IMG/VR virus record: IMGVR_UViG_3300006077_000020
Span: 1 to 31,131 of that record
Reading direction: 5' to 3' (one strand)
Source of the DNA: a virus
DNA length: 31,131 nucleotides
Below are positions 5,714 to 12,336 of this stretch, piece by piece; the first letter of the stretch is position 1, and every line of letters starts with the position of its first letter. Made by a program: the position numbers and the translations under genes. Below the pieces are notes generated by a model. It was given only the letters and a program-made list of their open reading frames with translations. It was not told where the DNA came from and ran no database searches.

Positions 5714-5960
5714 ATACGTCTTCTAGATCTTCATATTTTAAACGATCTATTTTCCCATTAAATGTTGACCAAATATATTGTAATGCTGATCCAAGATCAA
5801 CAGCGTGTATTTGAGTTTTCCAGACTAGATCTTTTTTCACCATTACGGGAACTTGAGCGATCACATATCCGTTCTCACGAAATAAAAACCGCCACTTCTG
5901 ACCGTGAACTGATTTTATTTCGGTTTTCCTGATATCATTTGCACTTTCTATTTTTCCCAT
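5712..5960 (-). CDS. Hypothetical protein, 82 residues
   Basis: Unrecognised small soluble protein (MGKIESANDIRKTEIKSV, GQKWRFLFRENGYVIAQVPV, ending KIDRLKYEDLEDV). The pattern suggests a compact beta-rich domain. Its ATG shares a base with the stop of the HNH gene (TAATG), so it may be translated by coupling. It contains six GATC sites in 249 bases, like the core genome and unlike the adjacent HNH and lipoprotein genes; the composition boundary falls almost exactly at its start codon, which suggests it predates the HNH insertion. Confidence 0.7.
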   Translation of the reverse strand: MGKIESANDIRKTEIKSVHGQKWRFLFRENGYVIAQVPVMVKKDLVWKTQIHAVDLGSALQYIWSTFNGKIDRLKYEDLEDV

Positions 5961-6505
5961 TAATTACAACTCCCGCCACTTGCTGGTATGTTCAAGCACT
6001 TCTGCTCAATACTGCCATGTTCTTCATGGAATATGCCAAACTCTTTTTCTGCTCGTTCTCTTACTGAAATAGCTTCTGTGAGGTTTTTGTATCTTCCAAG
6101 AGATATGCGTTTACCATCAACATTTATGTTAACAACCCATTTTTGTCTGTCTTTACTCCAAGTAACTCCGTGCTTACCACTCTTGTTTTTCTTGTAGATT
6201 GACATATTCTTATGGTTTTCCGCATTAGTAACATCCCTTAAATTAGATATCCTATTGTCTGACCTATTGTGATTTATGTGGTCTATCTGCTCTGGGTCTT
6301 CACCATACACATATAGCCATGCAAGCCTATGTAGATAATGTTGTTTACCGTTAAGATATACCTTCAGATATCCATGATTTGTTAATGTTCCTGCGATTTC
6401 ACCAACTTTTACCCTATTGCTTGTAGATACCTTCCTAATAAATACACCAGTAGATTGGTTATACTCAAAAAGCTCCTTAAGCATTGACTGTGTTATCTTC
6501 GACAT
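5960..6505 (-). CDS. HNH homing endonuclease with AP2-type DNA-binding domain
   Basis: The 181-residue protein has an HNH core (HRLAWLYVYGEDPEQIDHIN then HNRSDNRISNLRDVTNAENH, about 75-120), with the paired His and Asn residues of HNH_3 enzymes. An AP2-like domain follows (KHGVTWSKDRQKWVVNINV, then GKRISLGRYKNLTEA). The ATG at 6505 is preceded by GGGG and overlaps the lipoprotein stop by 13 bases; an earlier ATG at 6541 lacks a ribosome site. The last 17 residues (SIEQKCLNIPASGGSCN) depart from the family and resemble the C terminus of the upstream lipoprotein. It is a selfish free-standing nuclease that spreads by cutting unoccupied alleles. The gene contains no GATC. Confidence 0.88.
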   Translation of the reverse strand: MSKITQSMLKELFEYNQSTGVFIRKVSTSNRVKVGEIAGTLTNHGYLKVYLNGKQHYLHRLAWLYVYGEDPEQIDHINHNRSDNRISNLRDVTNAENHKNMSIYKKNKSGKHGVTWSKDRQKWVVNINVDGKRISLGRYKNLTEAISVRERAEKEFGIFHEEHGSIEQKCLNIPASGGSCN

Positions 6506-6840
6506 GATGACCCCACATCGCTTGCAGGTGTTGGCATACATTTGTTCTCAATGGAACACCATGCGTAACCATTGGCGTTGCACTCAGAAATCGTATAATC
6601 CTCGCTATACTCACCGCTTGGCTCGTCAGCTACATCGTCTACAGTACCATCGCTCTGCGTATAAGTGCTGTAGTCAGGTGAATAACATTGGGTATCGTTA
6701 TTGTCAGTACACACAACTTTATCACCGCTTATAATATCACCATTTACATAATCGCCTTCGTATACATCCGTATCGCCAGTATAGTTCGCACAACCTATCA
6801 TAGCAACTGAAAGTGCTACTCCTAAAATTAACTTTTTCAT
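6493..6840 (-). CDS. Lipoprotein with cysteine-rich C terminus
   Basis: The 115-residue precursor starts MKKLILGVALSVAMIGC, a clear type II signal with lipobox AMIGC, so the mature protein is anchored by lipid at Cys17. The middle is acidic and rich in Tyr, Gly, Asp and Thr. The end, GYAWCSIENKCMPTPA then SSCRR, has paired cysteines like the GYTWCESKQKC motif found in some secreted proteins. It is coupled to the lipoprotein upstream (ATGA overlap). Role unknown: outer spanin, superinfection exclusion or receptor masking are possible. The HNH gene starts inside its 3' end, and a diverged second copy of that end lies at 6010-5960. Confidence 0.8.
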   Translation of the reverse strand: MKKLILGVALSVAMIGCANYTGDTDVYEGDYVNGDIISGDKVVCTDNNDTQCYSPDYSTYTQSDGTVDDVADEPSGEYSEDYTISECNANGYAWCSIENKCMPTPASDVGSSCRR

Positions 6841-7034
6841 AGACTCACCTTTCCGTCACCTTTTGATGTGACTGTTATTGTGTTTGTATTCATTTCGATT
6901 TTGAATAGATACATCCCTTTTACAGAGTTATTCGAGAGTGTTTCCTCTTTTGAATGCGTCATTGGTGATACTCCACCGTCTGATGCACAACCAGTAATTG
7001 CAAGTGCTATGGCTATCAATGCCAAATATTTCAT
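6837..7034 (-). CDS. Small lipoprotein, 65 residues
   Basis: The product starts MKYLALIAIALAITGCASDG, a lipoprotein signal with lipobox AITGC at Cys16. The mature part is about 50 residues with a predicted beta-strand stretch (GMYLFKIEMNTNTITVTSKG). The ATG at 7034 follows a strong AAGGAG; upstream in-frame alternatives lack one. It comes after lysozyme and before a second lipoprotein, so it is a candidate outer-membrane spanin or a lysogenic-conversion-like envelope protein. No family is recognised. Confidence 0.75.
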   Translation of the reverse strand: MKYLALIAIALAITGCASDGGVSPMTHSKEETLSNNSVKGMYLFKIEMNTNTITVTSKGDGKVSL

Positions 7035-7079
7035 GCGTTCTCCTTTACCGAACATAAATTTTGTGAATTAACACAACGA

Positions 7080-7100
7080 GAGGTAGGTAAAGGCTACCTC
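7080..7100. terminator. Seven-pair hairpin between lysis and lipoprotein genes
   Basis: GAGGTAG (7080-7086) and CTACCTC (7094-7100) form a perfect stem with a seven-base loop. The bases after it on the minus strand (TCGTTGTGTTAATTC) are only moderately T-rich, so it is a weak or factor-assisted terminator at best. It separates the lysozyme end from the lipoprotein pair. Confidence 0.4.
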
Positions 7101-7108
7101 CCATTCTA

Positions 7109-7201
7109 TCAATCCCAATTATTGAAACGTATCGAGCGGAACTTGTTGATGATGTACTTAAATGAGTCAATGATAGCCTTCAATCTAAGCAATAAGTTCA
7201 T
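7109..7201 (-). CDS. Possible 30-residue peptide overlapping lysozyme end
   Basis: An ATG at 7201 with AGAAGG four bases upstream opens MNLLLRLKAIIDSFKYIINK, ending in FRSIRFNNWD at 7109. The sequence is hydrophobic and basic, an amphipathic helix of the kind seen in small lysis or membrane-active peptides. It overlaps the last 17 bases of the lysozyme gene in another frame. The only evidence is the ribosome site and the helix pattern, so this may be chance. Confidence 0.3.
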   Translation of the reverse strand: MNLLLRLKAIIDSFKYIINKFRSIRFNNWD

Positions 7202-7640
7202 AAAGCCTTCTCTCTTCATCTCTCCTGCGTACAAGTCCTGAAACGACCTGTCCACCTGCTTTATCCCATTTATGGAACTCCTGTGCCGCCAACCCATAGT
7301 TACGCTCAAGATGCCGTTTAAGCAGTGTACTCTTACTGAAAGCTCCTGTACCTATGTTATAGGCAAGACTTACCATAGCATCGAACTGCTCCTGTGAAGT
7401 AGGTATTCCCTCAACATACTCATTGACCTTAGCACCATACAGCCTGTCTATCATTGTACGCATGATATCTGATGCTATGCTCTCACTGATAGGCTCATCA
7501 TCACACTGCACTCTTCTTCCGTCAGGATATACAGTAGTTCCGTAACCTATGGTGCATACACCCGCTATGTCCTTGTAAGGGTGCGACCTGAAGCCCTCGA
7601 ACTCCTTGATGATGTTCAGTCCTTTATCACTTATTTTCAT
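7185..7640 (-). CDS. GH24 phage lysozyme (endolysin)
   Basis: The 151-residue enzyme starts MKISDKGLNIIKEFEGFRSH and contains the T4-lysozyme/P22 gp19-type triad: the catalytic Glu of the EFEGF segment, Asp in YKDIAG and Thr in IGYGTT. The downstream QFDAMVSLAYNIG and SGLVRRRDEERRLY segments are family hallmarks. It cleaves the glycan strands of peptidoglycan. It has no signal peptide or SAR helix, so it needs a holin to leave the cytoplasm. The ATG at 7640 is favoured over longer frames because AAGGA lies seven bases upstream; it overlaps the preceding gene by 14 bases. No GATC occurs in the gene. Confidence 0.92.
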   Translation of the reverse strand: MKISDKGLNIIKEFEGFRSHPYKDIAGVCTIGYGTTVYPDGRRVQCDDEPISESIASDIMRTMIDRLYGAKVNEYVEGIPTSQEQFDAMVSLAYNIGTGAFSKSTLLKRHLERNYGLAAQEFHKWDKAGGQVVSGLVRRRDEERRLYELIA

Positions 7641-7938
7641 CATGCAGTCCTTTAAGGCGGTCAATATCCTTCTCCATGCGTTCAAGCCTGTTGTTGAGGT
7701 CGTTACGAGGTATATACTCATCCTCAAGGTGTTGCATACGCTTTTGTAATTCTTTCTCTATCTTATAGACAGTATCTTTGTCAAGGAACATAATTTTTTG
7801 AACTGATGCCTCCTCCCTAAGCTCTGCAATCTTATAAGTCTGCCATTGTTGAAGGATCAGCACCACCATAGCACCAAACCCTGCAAAGATTGCAGCCCAG
7901 TTTGTCGAGCCGTCGCTATTCTTCAAGATCTCTGGCAC
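7627..7938 (-). CDS. Single-pass membrane coiled-coil protein, i-spanin or holin candidate
   Basis: A GTG start at 7938 with AAAGGG five bases upstream gives 103 residues; longer frames run back into the fibre gene. One hydrophobic segment lies at about 14-30 (AAIFAGFGAMVVLIL), followed by a long charged coiled coil (KIEKELQKRMQHLEDEY, NNRLERMEKDIDRLKGL). One N-terminal membrane helix plus periplasmic coiled coil is the plan of Rz-like inner-membrane spanins; several small holin families share it. It overlaps lysozyme by 14 bases, so it belongs to the lysis cassette. No other holin candidate is visible, so it may be the holin. Confidence 0.65.
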   Translation of the reverse strand: MPEILKNSDGSTNWAAIFAGFGAMVVLILQQWQTYKIAELREEASVQKIMFLDKDTVYKIEKELQKRMQHLEDEYIPRNDLNNRLERMEKDIDRLKGLHDENK

Positions 7939-7939
7939 G

Positions 7940-9238
7940 CTATCCCTTTCTCTCTGCCACGATACTTGCATAGTCGATAGTGAGCGTGTCAGATGCCCCC
8001 TCACATTTACCCTGAAGGATCAGATCAATCGTTCCATTCTGATCTCTGGTAATAGGGAACTTATACGTCCTTGGCATCTTGTTCGTAACGTCCTTCACTT
8101 CCAGACTGAACTGTTCCCAGCTGTTCCCTCCATCCAAAGACCATTGAAACATTGCAGATCTGCTTGTCGCACTATACCCGAAAGTAATAGAAAACGAATA
8201 TTCGTAAACACCGCTATATCTCGGCAACGTAGTAAGCCTTACGATATCCTCATACGATGTTGAAGAGATCACAACTGGATTTCCGCCTTCAGAGATCCCC
8301 GCCTTTTTAAAGTCGTAAGTTCTGTCAAAAATTGGAGTATAAAACCAACGATCACCGAACTTGGTATAGTCCTCGTCTATACCACTCAAAACGTCCGTAT
8401 TCAGCTTAAACGTAGTCGAAGCCACAACTATCCCCTGCACTACACTATCGTATCCAGAGGTGTACGTAGCGACCACAGAAAGCTGTGTATCGGTAACGAT
8501 AGTGAGAGGTATCACGCTTCCGTCTATTTCAAGCGAGTAATTGTTTGAGTGTTCAGATGCTATAGCCCAGTCAAGATACACAGTTCTGTCACTCGGCTTC
8601 AGGCTTATGCTCATAATTCCAGAAGCGGGATTACTGTTAAAGAAAATATCAAAGAGCTTCGGGTCGTAACTCTCCTCACAGATCCCGCCCTGCAATATAG
8701 TCGGCACGGAAGTTGAGTATCTGTGATACTGGTCGCCTGACTTTCCTATGGCGTTATCGGGTACAGTAGTTCCGGCATAAGTGTTTATCATAGCACCGTC
8801 TACATATTCCTTGCTTGCCTTAGCGTTAACCTGATCCACCATATCAAGATTGAACGCAGTCTGTGCCGTATTAGTCCAGATAGACCAGTTCGCACCATTA
8901 TCGGCTGAGATCCTTCTCATTACAGTCGGGGTATTAAGATCCTTAAACTCTTGAATAATCTTATTCTTGTTGGACGTATCGTACCCCACTCTCAGTTCTG
9001 CCACAGTAGCACCACTCGGAAGATTGGTATCAACCTCGTAATATCCTGACTTTACCAAAAGATCTATATTAACACCGAATTTCGGTGTCATATTATTTGA
9101 GAAAGATCCTATCTCCTCAATCTTGTCAGCGTGCTGTTCGTAGTCCACGAGATCGAAAGCTTGTCTCATTTTAGCTGGTGTGATCTCTTTATTGTTGTTA
9201 TCTGGTAAAAGTAGTTCCAGATCAGTTTTATTGCTCAT
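7940..9238 (-). CDS. Tail fibre / receptor-binding protein, 432 residues
   Basis: The N terminus (LELLLPDNNNKEITPAKMRQ) is an adaptor of the type that begins many phage fibre or baseplate-wedge proteins. A Trp-containing segment (RRISADNGANWSIWTNTA) resembles repeats in fibre shafts. The remainder is a beta-rich, Ser/Thr/Tyr-rich region with two jelly-roll-like stretches, ending in DLILQGKCEGASDTLTIDYA. It is the last structural gene before lysis. GATC density is high, so it looks native, in contrast to the two fibre-like genes just upstream. The true ligand cannot be inferred. Confidence 0.7.
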   Translation of the reverse strand: MSNKTDLELLLPDNNNKEITPAKMRQAFDLVDYEQHADKIEEIGSFSNNMTPKFGVNIDLLVKSGYYEVDTNLPSGATVAELRVGYDTSNKNKIIQEFKDLNTPTVMRRISADNGANWSIWTNTAQTAFNLDMVDQVNAKASKEYVDGAMINTYAGTTVPDNAIGKSGDQYHRYSTSVPTILQGGICEESYDPKLFDIFFNSNPASGIMSISLKPSDRTVYLDWAIASEHSNNYSLEIDGSVIPLTIVTDTQLSVVATYTSGYDSVVQGIVVASTTFKLNTDVLSGIDEDYTKFGDRWFYTPIFDRTYDFKKAGISEGGNPVVISSTSYEDIVRLTTLPRYSGVYEYSFSITFGYSATSRSAMFQWSLDGGNSWEQFSLEVKDVTNKMPRTYKFPITRDQNGTIDLILQGKCEGASDTLTIDYASIVAERKG

Positions 9239-9255
9239 AATATGCCCTTCTAGTA

Positions 9256-9978
9256 TTATTTATCGTACCGTTCATCACTTCTAACGAAGCCTTCTCTTGT
9301 ATCATCTGCCCCATTATATACTTCAAGGTCTGAAATAGGTGCAGATCCAAGCAACCATTTAAAATAAACGTCTTCTGGAACAGCATCAGCCTGACCCGCA
9401 GGGCATTCTGTGTACCAGCCACCATCAGAATGTGCTATTAACGCACCAGTGGTATAGAGATAATTCCCGTCTTTATCATATATCGCTAAAGCAAGAGCAT
9501 TGACACTCTCTCTGTGTAGCCTCAGATACCATCTGTATCCCCATTGGTCTTTATAACGGGTGAAAGTATATCTATCCCTATTTTCGCCCTCTATTGGCAG
9601 TTTCTGTCTGTTTGACGGTGGTGGCTTCGGTGTCGACATTTCATCTGCATAAACTGTCTGCACCCAACTGTCGTGAGCAGGTTTGTCCTTTATCTGCGGT
9701 TCTACCCCTACATCAAGTGCGACTATGTTAGCTTGTGTAAGCTCGTTACCCGCTCTAAGCATATTTCTATTAAGTTCAATGGTCTTGTTGGTGGCATACT
9801 CGTCAAGTTCATCTTGTGTGTATGCAGGTTCTATAGTATTGCCCCCTGCTACCCACTCCTGCACCTCTTTGTAATGTCTGTTACAGTCAGCCATAGGCAC
9901 GTTAATTGTACCATCAACAAGATACCCCGTATACTCTGTTGGTGTTTCTATGTCTGCTATATATTTTACTGTATTCAT
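9256..9978 (-). CDS. Tail fibre-associated protein, 240 residues
   Basis: The first ~90 residues match the N-terminal style of tail-fibre accessory proteins (YTGYLVDGTINVPMADCNRH, then YKEVQEWVAGGNTIEPAYTQ and a helical DELDEYATNKTIELNRNML). A linker with TPKPPPSNRQ leads to a C-terminal beta-rich domain with many Trp and Tyr residues (KDQWGYRWYLRLHRES, GGWYTECPAG, VYFKWLLG), plausibly for binding sugars or capping the fibre. It starts after AAAGGA at 9978. The gene is within a GATC-free stretch and was probably exchanged with the adjacent 398-residue fibre. Confidence 0.65.
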   Translation of the reverse strand: MNTVKYIADIETPTEYTGYLVDGTINVPMADCNRHYKEVQEWVAGGNTIEPAYTQDELDEYATNKTIELNRNMLRAGNELTQANIVALDVGVEPQIKDKPAHDSWVQTVYADEMSTPKPPPSNRQKLPIEGENRDRYTFTRYKDQWGYRWYLRLHRESVNALALAIYDKDGNYLYTTGALIAHSDGGWYTECPAGQADAVPEDVYFKWLLGSAPISDLEVYNGADDTREGFVRSDERYDK

Positions 9979-9987
9979 ATCAATCCT

Positions 9988-11184
9988 TTAAAGTTCTGCA
10001 TCAGCATCAAAGTTGCCAAGATACCAAGTTGTATCCTCAGGTAATTCCGATGTATTGATAAACGTTCCAAGTTTATGTTTTGACGTACCAGTTACACTTG
10101 ATACTGTCAAGGTAACAGCATTATTATTGTACCTAACTACTTTTCCTGCACCATTAGAATATGACCCAACACGAACTGCTGGTGTGTCTCGCATTGTAAC
10201 TGGGAATTCACCACCATAAATCGCAAGTCGTTTTGCAGTTGTTACTGAAACTATAGGTGCAAACATTAATGTGTTTACTGACGATAAATTTATATCTGAT
10301 GTTGTGTTATAGTAGTACCGCTGGCACAAACTCAACTCTAATCCATAAGGTCTTTGTTCAAACGGTGTAGCTACTGAGCCTATTTCAAGTTGTACATTTC
10401 TAATACGGATTTTATTAGTACCAACTGCAGTAGCTGACTCACCATTAAAAAACAAACCAACTCGATAACAGTCAGTATTATCTGTGGGATTGGCTGTAAG
10501 CTGTGGGATTGTAAAAGTATATTCTACTTTAGTCCACCCACCACCTTGAACATTTACTCTTGGTGCTGATTCAATTACTGTTTCTGTACCTGACTGAATT
10601 TTATATAGTGTTGGGTATGTACGACAATTCGAGTTTGGATTAACCTCATAGCTGAGCGTTACTGTTTCCCCTGCAAGATAAAGCCCTTCTATTTTTTGAT
10701 TGATATAACCATAGGTAGTTGCGTTAGTGTATGTAAGTGAGATGTACTTACCGCTCCCTGCTGTGTTATTGATAGACCAGCTACAACCGCTTCCAGCACC
10801 AAACACAGTCCATCTGTCAGCCGTGAAACCTGAAGAGGTTGTGCCAACTGTACCGACGTCACCTCTCTGCCAAATATTGAAACCACCGTTGATTATGTGG
10901 TTCTTAAAGCCCTGCACCATTGATATTATCTTGTTGGAAGAGAATGTGTTAGTATCTGAAGGTACAGCATCGTTTATCGCTCCATCAGGCAGATTGGATG
11001 AGATATTATTGATCTCGTCCCTTACCGCATTTGCCTCTATCGCCCATTGGTTAACCTCCCCTACATAAGTACCGCTCTGATGACCAACGAAAGCATTTGC
11101 TTTTTGGTTGAACTCCTGAGGCGTATCATTCACAGAGTCCGGTGCTGGAGGGAACTGTGTTATGGTTTGCGTAATATTTGCCAT
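9988..11184 (-). CDS. Tail fibre protein with carbohydrate-binding-like module, 398 residues
   Basis: The N terminus (TQFPPAPDSVNDTPQEFNQK, then ANAFVGHQ) is a widely shared phage fibre attachment segment. After a coiled region comes the module NGGFNIWQRGD ... GFTADRW, a well-known start of phage fibre beta-sandwich domains with carbohydrate-binding-module-like folds, running to NVQLEIGSVATPFEQRPYGL. The last ~100 residues form a separate beta-rich tip. It probably recognises surface polysaccharide. It has almost no GATC, in contrast to flanking tail genes, consistent with replacement by recombination to switch host range. Confidence 0.78.
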   Translation of the reverse strand: MANITQTITQFPPAPDSVNDTPQEFNQKANAFVGHQSGTYVGEVNQWAIEANAVRDEINNISSNLPDGAINDAVPSDTNTFSSNKIISMVQGFKNHIINGGFNIWQRGDVGTVGTTSSGFTADRWTVFGAGSGCSWSINNTAGSGKYISLTYTNATTYGYINQKIEGLYLAGETVTLSYEVNPNSNCRTYPTLYKIQSGTETVIESAPRVNVQGGGWTKVEYTFTIPQLTANPTDNTDCYRVGLFFNGESATAVGTNKIRIRNVQLEIGSVATPFEQRPYGLELSLCQRYYYNTTSDINLSSVNTLMFAPIVSVTTAKRLAIYGGEFPVTMRDTPAVRVGSYSNGAGKVVRYNNNAVTLTVSSVTGTSKHKLGTFINTSELPEDTTWYLGNFDADAEL

Positions 11185-11194
11185 TTATTTTCCT

Positions 11195-11416
11195 TTATGT
11201 TATTTTATATAATGTTATCAATGTATTCTTCTCGAATACATAAGTAGCATTCGTGTCTATCTTGAACACTTCATTTTTAAATGTCACATCCATTGGAGTC
11301 TTGTTTATCCCAACTTTTGTGCCGTCATTTATCCTCATCCCGTCCGCACTGTTCGGGAACGTAGTATACTCAGTTCCAACAGATACATTCATTGAACCAA
11401 CTCTTGTGTATGCCAT
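11195..11416 (-). CDS. Small tail protein, 73 residues
   Basis: Unrecognised beta-rich protein (MAYTRVGSMNVSVGTEYTTF, INDGTKVGINKTPMDVTFKN) ending in FEKNTLITLYKIT. It has no signal peptide. It lies between a tail-tip protein and a fibre, with its start overlapping the preceding stop, so it is probably a minor tail or fibre-linking component. Low confidence in function but good confidence in being coding, given tight spacing and a clean frame. Confidence 0.65.
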   Translation of the reverse strand: MAYTRVGSMNVSVGTEYTTFPNSADGMRINDGTKVGINKTPMDVTFKNEVFKIDTNATYVFEKNTLITLYKIT

Positions 11417-12336
11417 TAGATTATCTCCTTTATGCTGAATGAAGCTTTTGTCATTACAGGATTTGAAATTATCGGAGTGAAGCTGTCTATCTTTCCAAGT
11501 ATCATAAAGTGATCGTAATTAGAGTCACTTCTCTCATCCCCTATGAATAACACGATCTCACCTACGACATCTCTTACGGACAGCTTTATCTCATTTGTCT
11601 TGATAGAAGGATATTGAACGTCTATATCAAGCATCTCGCTGGCATCCCTCTCGTAAACAGAAGTGATACCGAAGTCATCTGTCTGCCATATTGAATTGTC
11701 TTCTATCGGAGTCGTTACACCGAACAGACTGTCCCCTGCATAAAACCCCCTTCCCCCAACCATCAGACCAACTTTGGCAGATCCATCTTCACCTTTTTCA
11801 ACCTCTATCGTTATAGTTCCACCGACCAAAGATGGGATATTAAATATGAATGACTCGCTCAGTGAAGATTCTATAAAATCGTCGAAGAAGTATCCGTACC
11901 AGTTATTCGAGTTTTTTCTTGGGTATGATGTTCTTGTCTCAGTAGTGACTACTGTTCCTGAACTGTCTCTTATCGTTACTTTTATGTCGCCACCATATAC
12001 CCTTCCAAGTGTAAGTGTGTTGATATTGTCTGTATTTATCACGGTGATAAGCATATTATCTGATGGTGTAGTAGCTGTTGTAGCATTCCATACTGTACGT
12101 GTAGAAGCCCTCTGATCTATCTGTGCATATCTGTTTGAAATACTCCATAGAAGCCACTCTGCCGTATTATCTTCAGGTGTCTTGCCTACATTCGCATCCA
12201 CAACCGATTTATAGTAATAATGCCCGTAAAATACAACATCGCCAAAAGCATACGTTGTCGAAGCATTCCAGTCGGGATGAGTCTGATTTATATTTATACT
12301 AACATAATCTTTTATTTTCTGTTTAACGATAGTCAT
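11416..12336 (-). CDS. Tail tip protein with chitin-binding-type module, 306 residues
   Basis: Residues 20-65 contain W-N-A-S-T-T-Y-A-F-G-D-V-V-F-Y-G, then YYYKSVVDANVGKTPEDN and AEWLLW, the aromatic and Gly-Asp pattern of ChtBD3/CBM5-12 carbohydrate-binding modules often found in phage tails. The rest is beta-rich (GGDIKVTIRDSSGTVVTTET, SFIFNIPSLVGGTITIEVEK). It directly follows the tape-measure gene with no gap, the place of distal-tail or tip-hub proteins. The binding module suggests contact with a surface glycan. The enzyme-free nature is judged only from the lack of recognisable catalytic motifs. Confidence 0.65.
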   Translation of the reverse strand: MTIVKQKIKDYVSININQTHPDWNASTTYAFGDVVFYGHYYYKSVVDANVGKTPEDNTAEWLLWSISNRYAQIDQRASTRTVWNATTATTPSDNMLITVINTDNINTLTLGRVYGGDIKVTIRDSSGTVVTTETRTSYPRKNSNNWYGYFFDDFIESSLSESFIFNIPSLVGGTITIEVEKGEDGSAKVGLMVGGRGFYAGDSLFGVTTPIEDNSIWQTDDFGITSVYERDASEMLDIDVQYPSIKTNEIKLSVRDVVGEIVLFIGDERSDSNYDHFMILGKIDSFTPIISNPVMTKASFSIKEII

